From the NCBI RefSeq assembly GCF_001056295.1, contig NZ_JVMD01000007.1, positions 1 through 64,000 on the forward strand: a stretch of DNA of 64,000 nucleotides. The letters run 5' to 3'. Below, one piece after another: positions 44,967-54,526 of this stretch. Both the position numbers and the translations under genes were made by a program. Under the pieces are notes generated by a model. The model was not told where the DNA came from. It saw only the letters and a program-made list of their open reading frames with translations, and made no database searches. This stretch comes from Corynebacterium halotolerans (lineage in GTDB: Bacteria > Actinomycetota > Actinomycetes > Mycobacteriales > Mycobacteriaceae). How positions within the stretch are numbered: position 1 is the first letter of the stretch; each line of letters begins with the position of its first letter.

Positions 44967-45953
44967 TCAGTAGTAGAAGGGGAAGTCGTCCCAGTCGGGG
45001 TCGCGCTTTTCCAGGAAGGCGTTCTTGCCCTCGACGGCTTCGTCGGTCATGTACGCCAGACGGGTGGCCTCGCCGGCGAACACCTGCTGCCCCATCAGGC
45101 CGTCGTCGGTGAGGTTGAAGGCGAACTTCAGCATGCGCTGCGCCGTCGGCGACTTGCCGTTGATGGCGCGACCCCACTCCACGGCGACGTCCTCCAGGTC
45201 GGCATGGTCGACGACCTCGTTGACGGCGCCCATGCGCTGCATGGTCTCGGCGTCGTAGGGCCGGCCGAGGAAGAAGATCTCGCGTGCGAACTTCTGGCCC
45301 ACCTGCTTGGCCAGGTACGCGGAGCCGTAGCCGGCGTCGAAGGAGCCGACGTCGGCGTCGGTCTGCTTGAAGCGGGCGTGCTCGCGCGACGCCAGCGTCA
45401 GGTCCGCGACGACGTGCAGGGAATGCCCGCCGCCGGCCGCCCAGCCGTTGACCACGGCGATGACGACCTTCGGCATGGTGCGGATCAGCCGCTGCACCTC
45501 CAGGATGTGCAGGCGCCCGCCCTCGACCTTCGCGCGGGCCTCGTCCACGGAGTCGGCGGTGGCGGCCTCGACGTCGGAGTCGTGCGACGTGGCGTACTGG
45601 TACCCGGACCGGCCGCGGATGCGCTGGTCGCCGCCGGAGCAGAACGCCCAACCGCCGTCCTTGGGCGACGGCCCGTTGCCGGTCAGCAGCACCACGCCCA
45701 CGTCCGGGGTGCGGCGCGCGTGGTCGAGCGCCCGGTACAGCTCGTCGACGGTGTGGGGGCGGAAGGCGTTGCGCACCTCCGGCCGGTCGAAGGCGATGCG
45801 GACGATGCCGTTGGCCCGGCCCTCGCCGGCGTGGCGGTGGTAGGTGATGTCCGTCAGGTCCTCGAACCCGGGCACCGCCTTCCACTGGTCGGGGCGGAAC
45901 GGGTTGGCGGTGGCGCCGGCGTCGCGGCCGGCGGGAGCGTTCTGGTCGGTCAT
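44967..45953 (-). CDS. menB: 1,4-dihydroxy-2-naphthoyl-CoA synthase
   Basis: Crotonase-family enzyme closing the naphthoquinone ring from succinylbenzoyl-CoA. 328 residues with FCSGGDQRIRG for the oxyanion hole, VVNGWAAGGGHSLH and the TDADVGSFDAGYGS loop with the catalytic Asp and the conserved SFD. The C-terminus KRDPDWDDFPFYY is typical. TAACCT on the minus strand (45960-45965) ends 6 nt before the ATG. Divergent from menC. Confidence 0.97.
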   Translation of the reverse strand: MTDQNAPAGRDAGATANPFRPDQWKAVPGFEDLTDITYHRHAGEGRANGIVRIAFDRPEVRNAFRPHTVDELYRALDHARRTPDVGVVLLTGNGPSPKDGGWAFCSGGDQRIRGRSGYQYATSHDSDVEAATADSVDEARAKVEGGRLHILEVQRLIRTMPKVVIAVVNGWAAGGGHSLHVVADLTLASREHARFKQTDADVGSFDAGYGSAYLAKQVGQKFAREIFFLGRPYDAETMQRMGAVNEVVDHADLEDVAVEWGRAINGKSPTAQRMLKFAFNLTDDGLMGQQVFAGEATRLAYMTDEAVEGKNAFLEKRDPDWDDFPFYY

Positions 45954-45991
45954 GGCCCAAGGTTATCGGGTCGGCGTGGCACGATGGCCCC

Positions 45992-47050
45992 ATGTCCCGG
46001 ACCGATCGCCCCGACCTCCCGGCCATCCCCGATCTCCTCGACCGCGCCCGCGTGGTCGCGCTGCCGCTGCGCACGCGCTTCCGCGGCGTGGACGTCCGGG
46101 AGGTCATGCTTTTCGACGCCCCCGGCGGCTGGGTGGAGTGGTCCCCGTTCCCGGAATACGGCGCGGAGGAGGCGTCGCGGTGGCTGCGGTGCACGCTGGA
46201 GATGGGGTGGGGCGCACCGCCGGCCCCGCTGGTGGATTCGGTGGAGGTCAACGCGACCATTCCGGCGGTGGATGTCGCGGCGGATGGGGAGGCCGTCGCC
46301 AAGCTGCTGGAGCGGTACCCGGGCTGCACGACCGTGAAGGTAAAGGTGGCCGAGCCGGGGCAGGCGCTCGCCGATGACGTCGCCCGCGTGGAGGCCGTCC
46401 GGGCCTGGTTCGCGGCCCGGCACGAGTACCCGCTCGTGCGCGTCGACGCCAACGGGGGGTGGGCGCCCGCGGAGGCCGTCGACGCCATCGCGGCGCTGAC
46501 CCGCGGCGGCCCGCTGGATTACGTGGAGCAGCCGTGCCGCACCGTCGACGAGCTCGCCGAGGTCCGCCGCACCCTCCAGAGGTCGGGGATTTTCGCGCGC
46601 GTCGCGGCCGACGAGCTGATCCGCAAGGCCGACGACCCGCTGGCCGTGGTCCGCGCCGGCGCGTGCGACGTCGCCGTGGTCAAGGCGGCGCCGCTGGGCG
46701 GGGTCGGCGCCGTGGTGCGGGTGGCGGAGGAGATCGGCCGCTTCGGCGTGCCCGTCACCGTGTCCTCGGCGCTGGAGTCCGCGGTGGGCATGGGCGCGGG
46801 GCTGCGGGCGGTCGCCGCGCTGCCGCCGCTTCACGACGACGACGGCACCCCCGTCCACCCCAACGCCGCCGGCCTGGCGACGGGATCCCTTTTCGCGGTG
46901 GACGTCGCCGAGCGGCCCATCGTCGACGGCCGCATCGCCGTGGGGCCCGTGACGCCCGACGCCGCGGTGATGGAGGAGTGCGCCGCGCCGGGCGGCCGCC
47001 GCGACTGGTGGTTCCGCCGGCTGGAATCGGCGCTGGGCGTGCTCGGCTGA
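45992..47050 (+). CDS. menC: o-Succinylbenzoate synthase
   Basis: Enolase-superfamily dehydratase forming o-succinylbenzoate. 352 residues: catalytic lysine in TTVKVKV, metal ligands Asp in VRVDANGGW, Glu in YVEQPC and Asp in VAADELI, and a second lysine in VVKAAPLGG. All are present. A CACGAT box 6 nt before the ATG suggests leaderless initiation. menD follows after 43 nt. Confidence 0.95.
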   Translation: MSRTDRPDLPAIPDLLDRARVVALPLRTRFRGVDVREVMLFDAPGGWVEWSPFPEYGAEEASRWLRCTLEMGWGAPPAPLVDSVEVNATIPAVDVAADGEAVAKLLERYPGCTTVKVKVAEPGQALADDVARVEAVRAWFAARHEYPLVRVDANGGWAPAEAVDAIAALTRGGPLDYVEQPCRTVDELAEVRRTLQRSGIFARVAADELIRKADDPLAVVRAGACDVAVVKAAPLGGVGAVVRVAEEIGRFGVPVTVSSALESAVGMGAGLRAVAALPPLHDDDGTPVHPNAAGLATGSLFAVDVAERPIVDGRIAVGPVTPDAAVMEECAAPGGRRDWWFRRLESALGVLG

Positions 47051-47093
47051 GCCACCCCTCGGCCGCCGACCGCGCTCCACTACCCTTGGCAGC

Positions 47094-48806
47094 GTGATGG
47101 ACGGCAATGGAAATGACGGCAATCCGGCCCCTTCGGAGGTCGTGGCGGGGCTCATCGTCGATGAGCTGATCCGCTGCGGCACCCGCGAGGCGGTCGTGTG
47201 CCCGGGTTCGCGGTCGGCGCCGCTGGCCCGCGCGCTGCTGTCCGCCGAGCGCGCCGGGCGCCTGCGCCTGCACGTCCGCGCCGACGAACGCTCGGCCGGT
47301 TTCCTCGCGCTGGGCCTGGCCGCGGCGACGGGCACGGTGACGCCGGTGGCGGTGACGTCGGGCACCGCCGTGGCCAATCTGCTGCCCGCGATGGTGGAGG
47401 CCACGTATTCGCGGGTGCCGCTGATGGCGCTGACCGCGGATCGCCCGGCGTCGTACCGGGGCACGGGCGCGAACCAGACCATCGTGCAGGACCGGCTTTT
47501 CGACGACGCCAGCGTTTCCGAGGTCGACGTCGACGGCACGGCTCCGCTGCCCGGATCGGGCGCGGCGGCGCTGCGGGCGCGGGTCGACCGCATGGTCGCC
47601 GCTGCGCTGGCCCCCGGGCGCGGCGGGGCGGTCCACCTGAACGTCCGCCTGGTCGAGCCGTTGGTGCCCGACGAGGAACGCCTGCCCGAGCTGCCCGCCG
47701 GCCGCGCCGACGGGCCGTGGACGCGGGTGCGCCACATGGCGGGGCAGAAGCCTGGGCACGCGAGCGTCGTCAAGCTCGATCTGGGGAAGAAGTCGTTGGT
47801 CATCGCGGGCTCCGGCGCGCCCGACCTGCCGGAGCTGGCGGCGGTGCCGACCATCGCCGAACCGAATGCGCCGGCGCCGGAGACGCCCGTGCATCCGCTG
47901 GCGGCGGCGACGTTCGGCCGCGACGACTGCCGCCCGGAGCAGATCGTGGTGCTGGGCCGCCCGACGCTGCACCGCGGCGTGGCGCGGCTGCTGGCGGACC
48001 CGCGCATCGACGTCACGGTCATCGCCGACGGCGAGGATTACCCGGATGTCACCGCCAACGCACGGTGCGTCGCGGCGGGCGTCGAAGCGGTCGGCGAATG
48101 CCCCGAAGCGTGGCTGGAAATCTGCGGCGCGGCATCCGATCTGGCGGTGTCGGCGGTGCGGGACGTGCTGGCGGAGCCGGTGGAATCGCTGTCGGGGCTG
48201 CACGTCGCGGCGGCCGTCGCCGACAGCCTGCGCACCGGCGAGCAGCTGGTGCTGGGCGCGTCGAACCCGGTGCGCGACGCGTCGTGGGCGGGGCTGCCGT
48301 TCCCAGGCGTCGACGTGCACGCCGGGCGCGGGGCGGCGGGCATCGACGGGACGGTGGCCACGGCCATCGGCGTCGCGCTCGCCCGGGACCGCGCGCACGC
48401 CGACGAGATCCGCCCGCCGCGCACGATCGCCCTCATGGGAGACCTGACGTTCCTCCACGACGCCGGCGCGCTGAGCATCGGCCCCGGCGAACCGCGGCCC
48501 GAGTCGCTGACCATCGTCGTGGCCAACGACTCCGGCGGCGGCATCTTCGAGACCCTCGAAGCCGGCGCGCCGGCGCTGCGGGGAAGTTTCGAGAGGGTCT
48601 TCGGCACGCCGCATTCGGTGGACCTCGCCGCGCTGTGCGCCGCCTACGGGGTGGAGCACGGGGAGGTCCGCGACCTGCCCGACCTGCTCGCGGTCCTGCA
48701 CCCGGACACCGACGTCGACGGCATCCGGGTGGTCGAGGTGGCCACGTCGCGGGCGGGCCGCAGGGAGCTTCACGACGCCCTGGCGCGGAAGGCGGCTCTG
48801 TCCTAG
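47094..48806 (+). CDS. menD: SEPHCHC synthase (menaquinone pathway)
   Basis: Thiamine-diphosphate enzyme adding 2-oxoglutarate to isochorismate, the first committed step of menaquinone synthesis. 570 residues with VCPGSRSAPLA and HVRADERSAGFLALG near the start and the ThDP/Mg motif LMGDLTFLHDAGAL near residues 446-460, followed by NDSGGGIFE. The GTG at 47094 is 7 nt after TACCCT (47081-47086). The DUF3592 gene starts directly after the stop. Confidence 0.96.
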   Translation: MMDGNGNDGNPAPSEVVAGLIVDELIRCGTREAVVCPGSRSAPLARALLSAERAGRLRLHVRADERSAGFLALGLAAATGTVTPVAVTSGTAVANLLPAMVEATYSRVPLMALTADRPASYRGTGANQTIVQDRLFDDASVSEVDVDGTAPLPGSGAAALRARVDRMVAAALAPGRGGAVHLNVRLVEPLVPDEERLPELPAGRADGPWTRVRHMAGQKPGHASVVKLDLGKKSLVIAGSGAPDLPELAAVPTIAEPNAPAPETPVHPLAAATFGRDDCRPEQIVVLGRPTLHRGVARLLADPRIDVTVIADGEDYPDVTANARCVAAGVEAVGECPEAWLEICGAASDLAVSAVRDVLAEPVESLSGLHVAAAVADSLRTGEQLVLGASNPVRDASWAGLPFPGVDVHAGRGAAGIDGTVATAIGVALARDRAHADEIRPPRTIALMGDLTFLHDAGALSIGPGEPRPESLTIVVANDSGGGIFETLEAGAPALRGSFERVFGTPHSVDLAALCAAYGVEHGEVRDLPDLLAVLHPDTDVDGIRVVEVATSRAGRRELHDALARKAALS

Positions 48807-49388
48807 ATGTCCGGGCAGACGGGGAGCGGAGAGATGGGCGCCGGCGGCGCGGCGGGGATCGGCGGCGCTGCGGGAATCGGCGCCGCGCGCGGGAGGGGCC
48901 GGGGCAGCGGCCGCCGCGGGCCCGCGGGGTGGCCGCGCCGGCTGCGCCAGCTGATCCTGTTCCTGCTCATCTGCCTCTTCGTCGTCTGCGCGGGCCTGGT
49001 CTTCGGCGCGTGGTCGAATGACCGGGCGATCGAGTCCGACACCGGGCGGGCGGTGGCGTCGGTGCGGCACGTCGGCACGCTGCGCACCGCCGTGGACTTC
49101 GTCGACGAGACCGGCGAGTTCAGGTCGCCGCCCAATGGCCTGCTCTACCCGGTCGGGCTGGAGAAGGGGCAGCGGGTCCGCGTGGAATACGACCGCGGCG
49201 ACCCGGAGCGGGTGCGAGTGGAGGGGCGGCGGTGGACGCTGTCGATCATCCCGGCGCTGAGCGTCTTCGTCGTCGGGCTGATCATCGCCGCCCCGCTGTG
49301 GTGGCTGAGCATCCGGGCCACCCGGCGTTCACTTGATGCTCCCGCAACCGTTACCCGATCGACACCGCGAGGTGAGGTGGGCATGTGA
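48807..49388 (+). CDS. DUF3592-like membrane protein
   Basis: 193 residues: a Gly/Arg-rich N-terminus, two membrane segments (about residues 48-69 and 151-172) and between them a small extracytoplasmic beta domain (LRTAVDFVDETGEFRSPP, VRVEYDRGDPERVRV) characteristic of DUF3592. Begins immediately after the menD stop and overlaps the start region of mgtA. Role unknown. Confidence 0.8.
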   Translation: MSGQTGSGEMGAGGAAGIGGAAGIGAARGRGRGSGRRGPAGWPRRLRQLILFLLICLFVVCAGLVFGAWSNDRAIESDTGRAVASVRHVGTLRTAVDFVDETGEFRSPPNGLLYPVGLEKGQRVRVEYDRGDPERVRVEGRRWTLSIIPALSVFVVGLIIAAPLWWLSIRATRRSLDAPATVTRSTPRGEVGM

Positions 49389-49399
49389 GGGTGGAACGC

Positions 49400-50554
49400 A
49401 TGCGAGTTGCGATTGTTGCGGAGAGCTTCCTGCCGAACATCAACGGCGTGACCAACTCCGTCCTCCGGGTGCTCGAGTACCTGGACGACCATGGCCACGA
49501 AGCGCTGGTGATCGCCCCGGGCGCGAGGCCGTTCCAGGAGGAGCACGAGTCCTACCGGGGATTCCGCATCGAACGGGTGCCCACGGTCATGGTGCCGATG
49601 GTGGATTCGCTGCCCATCGGCGTCCCGGAGGCGCGCATGGCCGCGATCCTGGCCAAGTACAAGCCCGACGTCGTGCACCTCGCCTCGCCCTTCGTCCTCG
49701 GCGCAGCCGGGGCGTTCACCGCCAAGACCCTGCGCATCCCCGCGGTGGCCGTGTACCAGACCGATGTCGCGGGCTTCGCCAAGAACTACAAGTTGGCGGG
49801 GCTGTCGACGGCGGCCTGGGGTTGGACGCGCATCATCCACAACTCCTGCGCCCGCACCCTGGCGCCCTCGTCGCCGACCATCGAGGATCTGGGCCGCCAC
49901 CGCATCCGCAACGTGCACAAGTGGGGCCGCGGCGTCGATGCCGTCCGCTTTCACCCGGCGAAGCGTTCGGAGGCCCTGCGCAGGATGTGGAGCCCGGAGG
50001 GCAAGCCCATCGTCGGTTACGTCGGCCGCCTGGCGGCGGAGAAGTCCGTGGGCCGGCTGGCGGCGCTGGCCAAGCGCAACGACATCCAGCTGGTCATCGT
50101 CGGCGACGGCCCCGAGCGCGCAGACCTGCAGAAGAAGATGCCCGACGCCGTGTTCACCGGGCAGCTCACCGGCGAGGATCTGCCGCAGGCCTTCGCCAGC
50201 CTGGACCTGTTCGTCCACACCGGCGACTTCGAGACGTTCTGCCAGGCGGTGCAGGAGGCCCACGCCTCGGGCGTGCCGGCCATCGCCCCGAACGCCGGCG
50301 GCCCCCGCGACCTGATCACGCCCGGCGTCAACGGCGATCTGCTGCCTCCCGGGTCGTTCGTCCGGGATCTGGGCAAGGCCGTCGACAAGCTCATTTTCCC
50401 GGACGACCCGGCCGCCGCGGAGCGGATGCGCCGCGTGTGCCGCGACACCGTCAGCGAGCGCACCTGGTCGGCCCTGTGCGAGCAGCTGATGGGCCACTAC
50501 GCCGCCGTCAGCGGCGCGCACCCGGGCTCCCTGCGCCGAACCACCGCCGCGTAG
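49400..50554 (+). CDS. mgtA: GDP-mannose-dependent alpha-mannosyltransferase, MgtA-like
   Basis: GT4 glycosyltransferase; the C. glutamicum gene in the same place adds mannose to glucuronosyl-diacylglycerol, a lipomannan-like lipid anchor. 384 residues with RVAIVAESFLPNINGVTNSV at the start, VHLASPF, VGYVGRLAAEKSV and the EX7E motif ETFCQAVQE. GTG 49385 overlaps the preceding stop, but ATG 49400 has a GAGGGTGG element 4 nt upstream and matches the family start, so it is preferred. Confidence 0.9.
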   Translation: MRVAIVAESFLPNINGVTNSVLRVLEYLDDHGHEALVIAPGARPFQEEHESYRGFRIERVPTVMVPMVDSLPIGVPEARMAAILAKYKPDVVHLASPFVLGAAGAFTAKTLRIPAVAVYQTDVAGFAKNYKLAGLSTAAWGWTRIIHNSCARTLAPSSPTIEDLGRHRIRNVHKWGRGVDAVRFHPAKRSEALRRMWSPEGKPIVGYVGRLAAEKSVGRLAALAKRNDIQLVIVGDGPERADLQKKMPDAVFTGQLTGEDLPQAFASLDLFVHTGDFETFCQAVQEAHASGVPAIAPNAGGPRDLITPGVNGDLLPPGSFVRDLGKAVDKLIFPDDPAAAERMRRVCRDTVSERTWSALCEQLMGHYAAVSGAHPGSLRRTTAA

Positions 50555-50617
50555 CGCCCGCCGGGTTCGGCGGTGCTCCCGTCGCGGGTGGCGGGGGCCG
50601 TCGCGTAGCCTGGCGGG

Positions 50618-51307
50618 GTGGCTAGGGCAGATCTGGGCAAGGACCCCCGCGACGTCGCGTCGATGTTCGACGGCGTCGGCAAGAACTACGACATCACCAA
50701 CACGGTGCTCAGCGGCGGCATCGACGCGCATTGGCGCCGCGAAACCGCGCGCCGCCTGGATCTGGCGCCCGGCGAGCTCGTGCTCGACCTCGCCGCCGGC
50801 ACCGCCGTGTCCACCGTGTCCCTCGCGTCGTCCGGGGCGACGGTCATCGCCTGCGACTTCTCGCGCGGCATGCTCAAGGCCGGCGCCCACCGCGACGTGC
50901 CCAAGGTGTGCGGCGACGGCATGAACCTGCCGTTCCCCGACGGGACCTTCGACGCGGTGACCATCAGCTTCGGCCTGCGCAACATCCACGACTTCCGCGC
51001 CGGGCTGCGCGAAATGGCCCGCGTCACCCGCCCGGGCGGCCGCCTGACGGTGTGCGAGTTCTCCACCCCGACCGTCCCGGTGTTCCGGACGGTGTACAAG
51101 GAGTACCTCATGCGGGCGCTGCCGGCGGTGGCCAAGGCGGTGTCGTCCAACCCGGACGCCTACGTCTACCTCGCCGAATCCATCCGCGCCTGGCCCGGGC
51201 AGGACGAACTGGCCCGCGAGATCAACCGCAACGGCTGGACCGACTGCGGCTGGCGGAACATGACCTTCGGCATCGCCGCCCTGCACTCGGCCGTCAAGGC
51301 GGGGTAG
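50618..51307 (+). CDS. menG: Demethylmenaquinone methyltransferase
   Basis: SAM-dependent C-methylation, the final step to menaquinone. 229 residues with [19 protein letters not shown], the SAM motif [12 protein letters not shown], and the UbiE signatures [11 protein letters not shown] and [18 protein letters not shown] 50618 is 6 nt after TAGCCT (50606-50611). It is convergent with the ABC transporter operon, with the 15-bp array between them. Confidence 0.96.
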   Translation: MARADLGKDPRDVASMFDGVGKNYDITNTVLSGGIDAHWRRETARRLDLAPGELVLDLAAGTAVSTVSLASSGATVIACDFSRGMLKAGAHRDVPKVCGDGMNLPFPDGTFDAVTISFGLRNIHDFRAGLREMARVTRPGGRLTVCEFSTPTVPVFRTVYKEYLMRALPAVAKAVSSNPDAYVYLAESIRAWPGQDELAREINRNGWTDCGWRNMTFGIAALHSAVKAG

Positions 51308-51320
51308 GGGCGGGCGACGC

Positions 51321-51394
51321 GCCCGAAATTGGCCAGCCCGATAGTGGCGCGCCCAGCATTGCGCGCCCGAAGGCGGGGCGCCCGATGGTGGGGC
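51321..51394. repeat. Five 15-bp tandem repeats after menG
   Basis: Five units of 14-15 bp each begin GCCCGA or GCCCAG (51321, 51336, 51351, 51365, 51380). They lie wholly between the menG stop and the stop of the convergent ATPase gene. Same period and CCCGA core as the coding array at 31087-31176. Confidence 0.7.
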
Positions 51395-51397
51395 GCG

Positions 51398-52246
51398 CTA
51401 CGTCAGCGACCGGATGAGCGTGCGCTTCAGCGCGAGGTAATCGGGGTCGAGCTCGACGTCCTCGGCGCGCCGGGGGCGGGCGAAGGGGACCTCGACGTCG
51501 TGGATGATGCGCGCCGGCGAGCCGCCGCCGAGGACGATGATGCGGTCGGACAGCAGCAGGGCCTCGTCGACGTCGTGGGTGACCATCAGCACGGTGCGGC
51601 GGTCGTTTTCCCACACCTCCAGCAATTGCCGCTGCAGCGACAACCGGGTGAGGGCGTCGAGTGCGCCGAACGGTTCGTCGAGAAGCAGCACGCTGGGGTG
51701 GATGGCGAACGCCCGCGCGATGCCGACGCGCTGCCGCATGCCGCCGGATAGTTCGCCGGGTTTGCGGTCGATGGCGTGGTCGAGGTGGACCATCGACAGG
51801 TGATGGCGGGCGATGTCGTCGCGTTCGGCGTCCGTCAGCTCCGGCCGGGCGCTGCGCAGGGCGAATTTCACGTTGCCCAGGGCGGTCATCCACGGCAGCA
51901 GGACGTGCTGCTGGAACACCATGCCGCGGTCGGGGCCGGGCTCGGTGACTTCCCGGCCGTCCAGTTCGACGGACCCCGCAGTCGGGCGGGACAGTCCGGC
52001 GGCCATGGTCAGCAGCGTCGACTTGCCGCAGCCCGACGGCCCGAGCACCGACACGAATTGCCCGTGCGCTAGGTCCAGGTCGATGCCGTCGAGCACCACC
52101 GTGTCGGCGGCGCGGCGGCGGGCGGCCGGGTAGCTCTTGGCCACGCCGCGGAAGCTGAGGTGGCGGGGGCGTCCGTCCGCCGGGTCGGGCGATTGCGTGG
52201 CGACGGCCCCGACGCCGCGCCGGGTTGCCTCGATCTGATCAGGCAC
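51398..52246 (-). CDS. ABC transporter ATPase, sulfonate/nitrate type
   Basis: 282-residue ATPase of the SsuB/TauB/NrtD family: Walker [11 protein letters not shown]-loop [10 protein letters not shown], signature LSGGMRQR, Walker [13 protein letters not shown] and H-loop VTHDVDEA, all intact. It overlaps the permease gene by 8 nt and is the last gene of the six-gene operon. The family imports sulfonates, taurine, nitrate or bicarbonate; the monooxygenase pair and operator here favour an organosulfur substrate. Confidence 0.92.
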   Translation of the reverse strand: MPDQIEATRRGVGAVATQSPDPADGRPRHLSFRGVAKSYPAARRRAADTVVLDGIDLDLAHGQFVSVLGPSGCGKSTLLTMAAGLSRPTAGSVELDGREVTEPGPDRGMVFQQHVLLPWMTALGNVKFALRSARPELTDAERDDIARHHLSMVHLDHAIDRKPGELSGGMRQRVGIARAFAIHPSVLLLDEPFGALDALTRLSLQRQLLEVWENDRRTVLMVTHDVDEALLLSDRIIVLGGGSPARIIHDVEVPFARPRRAEDVELDPDYLALKRTLIRSLT

Positions 52247-53273
52247 TGGGGACCACCTTCTGGATGTTGGAGACGATCTGGTCGAGCACGAACCCCGCCG
52301 CGCCGATGACGACGATGGCCACGACGATGGCGGCGATGTCCAGGCGGTTCCACATGTTCCACACGAAGTAGCCCATGCCGCGGCCGCCGACGAGCATCTC
52401 CGCGGCGATGATGACCAGCCACGCGGTCGACAGCGACAGCCGCATGCCGGTGACGATCGACGGCAGGGTGGCGGGCAGGAGGATGTGGCGGAACGTGTCG
52501 CGGCGGTTGGTGCCCAGGGTGCGCGCCAGGTCGCGGTACAGCGGGTCGATGCCCATGACGCCGGCGATGGTCTGCAGCAGCATCGGCCACAGGGCGGACA
52601 TGATGATCACGAACAGCGCGGTGTTCTCCGAATCCCGCAGCAGCGCCAGGCCGATGGGCAGCCACGCCAGCGGCGACACGGGGCGCAGCACCTGCACGAG
52701 GGGTTCCAGGCCCCACCGCAGCGGGGTGATCATCCCGAGCACGAAGCCGATGGGGATGGCGACGGCCGCGGCGATGGCGAAGCCCAGCAGCACGCGCCGC
52801 AGGCTGGCGGCGAGGTGCCAGAAGATGCCGACGCTCGACGGCCCGTCCCGGTAAAACGGGTCGGACAGGATCTCGGCGCCGCGCGCCCACACGTCGGCGG
52901 GCCCCGGGGCGAGGCCGGTCAGCAGGCCCGCGGCGATCGCCGCCTGCCACAGCCCGACGATCACGGCCATGCACGCCAGGAAGACCGCCGCGCCCCGCAG
53001 GATGGGGGAGCGGGCGGCATCGGCGAGTGCGGTGCGGGCCGTCGGCGGTTTGCGTGACGACGCCTCGGCCGCACCGGAAGCGCCCCCGCCGCCGGCAGCG
53101 GCGGCGGAGCCGGCACTCGGTGCGCCGCTCGCGGGGGAGGCCGGGCCGTCGTCAAGCGCGGTGTCGTCAAGCACAGTGCCGCCACGCGAACTGTCGGCAC
53201 CCTGCTCGCCGGCACGCGAAGAACTGCCGGATGGGGAGGTGCGGCGGTCGGTGACGGTGATGGCGTCGCTCAT
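52239..53273 (-). CDS. ABC transporter permease, sulfonate/nitrate type
   Basis: 344 residues: a disordered Ser/Gly/Ala-rich cytosolic N-terminus of about 80 residues, unusual for the family, then six membrane segments. The coupling-loop signature reads ARTLGTNRRDTFRHILLPA. It has an AAGGAG element 8 nt before its ATG, which also overlaps the binding-protein stop by 4 nt, and is coupled to the ATPase gene downstream. Confidence 0.92.
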   Translation of the reverse strand: MSDAITVTDRRTSPSGSSSRAGEQGADSSRGGTVLDDTALDDGPASPASGAPSAGSAAAAGGGGASGAAEASSRKPPTARTALADAARSPILRGAAVFLACMAVIVGLWQAAIAAGLLTGLAPGPADVWARGAEILSDPFYRDGPSSVGIFWHLAASLRRVLLGFAIAAAVAIPIGFVLGMITPLRWGLEPLVQVLRPVSPLAWLPIGLALLRDSENTALFVIIMSALWPMLLQTIAGVMGIDPLYRDLARTLGTNRRDTFRHILLPATLPSIVTGMRLSLSTAWLVIIAAEMLVGGRGMGYFVWNMWNRLDIAAIVVAIVVIGAAGFVLDQIVSNIQKVVPSA

Positions 53274-54526
53274 CGGGGGATCTCCTTGTCGGTCCAGGCC
53301 CACGGGTCCGCGGCGTCGAAGCGACGGCCGTTGACCTCGAAGGTTTCGGGGGCGGGGCGGGGAGCGGGTGCGGCGGGGCCGAGCCGGGCGAGCGCGTCGG
53401 CGGCGCCCGCGACGTCGAAGACGTCCTCGACGGCGCGGCGCAGGCCGGCGGTGTCGCCCCGGTCGGCGATGTCGCCGAGGCCCCACCGGGACAGTTGCGT
53501 GCCCATCCACATTCCGGCGGGCACCTCCGGCAGGGGCCGGAAGCTCACGCGCTTGGCGGCGATGGCCGGGTCGACGGGCTCGCGGCCCGAGCCTGCGGCG
53601 GCGGACCCGGCGAGCACCGACGCGAGCAGCTCCGGCTTCTGGTTCAGGTATTTCTCGGGCGCGAGGGTCTCGGCGACCCCGACGCGATGGTGCGGATGGT
53701 CGCACCACAGCGCCGACTCGGCGACCGCCGCGGTCAACGCCCGGTACGCGCCGGGGTTGTCTGCCGCCCAGTCGGCGTTTGCGGCCAGGCAGCAGCACGG
53801 GTGCCCGTCCCACATGTCGCCGGTCAGCCGGTGCAGGTGGCCGTGGCCGGCGGCGATGGACCGCTGGTTGAACGGTCCGGGGCCGAGGAAACCGTCGATG
53901 TTTCCGGTGGCCAGATTGGCCACCATGTCGGCGGGGCGCATCAGCCGCAGCTGCACGTCCCGGTCGGGGTCGACGCCGCCGGAGCTGAGGTAGTCGCGCA
54001 GCAGCAGGTTGTGGATTGAGAAGTCGAAGGGGACGCCGAGCGTGAAGCCCTCCATGTCCCGCGGCTTCGCGACGCCCATGTGCCGGTTGGCCAGCGTGAG
54101 CCCCTGGCCGTTGACGTTGGCGATGGCGGCGAGCTTCGTCGGCGTCGCCCGCGTGGCCAGGCCGTGGTGGATGGCCAGCGGCATCGGCGCGAGCATGTGC
54201 GCGACGTGGAGCTCGCCCGAGGCGTAGGCGCTCCACGCCTCCGCCCAGCCGGCGAACTTTTTCAGGGTGACGCGGAGGCCGTGCTTTGCGAAGATCCCGC
54301 GCGCTTCCGCGGCGACGATCGGCGAGGAGCACGTGATGGGCAGGAATCCGATGGTCACGTCGGTCGGCGGCCCGTCGTGGGCGGCGGCGTCGGTGCCGGT
54401 GGGCGAGGAGCCGGGGGAGCCGGAGGAGGCGGGGCGGGCGCCGGAATGCGAGCACGCCGCCAGCGCGCCGCCCAGCAGCGCACCGGCCCCGAGACCCAGC
54501 GCCCGGCGGCGGCTGACGGCGGCCAT
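53270..54526 (-). CDS. Tat-exported lipoprotein, substrate-binding (NrtA/SsuA-like)
   Basis: 418 residues. The N-terminus has twin arginines (SRRRALGLG) and the lipobox GALAAC (Cys near residue 25), so it is probably folded before Tat export and then lipid-anchored. The body follows the NrtA/CmpA/SsuA fold: TIGFLPITCSSPIVAAEARGIF, GELHVAHMLAPMPLAI, and ATGNIDGFLGPGPFNQ. A CCC cluster (HPCCCLAAN) is unusual. It shares one base with the flavin reductase stop/start region upstream and overlaps the permease by 4 nt. Confidence 0.9.
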   Translation of the reverse strand: MAAVSRRRALGLGAGALLGGALAACSHSGARPASSGSPGSSPTGTDAAAHDGPPTDVTIGFLPITCSSPIVAAEARGIFAKHGLRVTLKKFAGWAEAWSAYASGELHVAHMLAPMPLAIHHGLATRATPTKLAAIANVNGQGLTLANRHMGVAKPRDMEGFTLGVPFDFSIHNLLLRDYLSSGGVDPDRDVQLRLMRPADMVANLATGNIDGFLGPGPFNQRSIAAGHGHLHRLTGDMWDGHPCCCLAANADWAADNPGAYRALTAAVAESALWCDHPHHRVGVAETLAPEKYLNQKPELLASVLAGSAAAGSGREPVDPAIAAKRVSFRPLPEVPAGMWMGTQLSRWGLGDIADRGDTAGLRRAVEDVFDVAGAADALARLGPAAPAPRPAPETFEVNGRRFDAADPWAWTDKEIPR

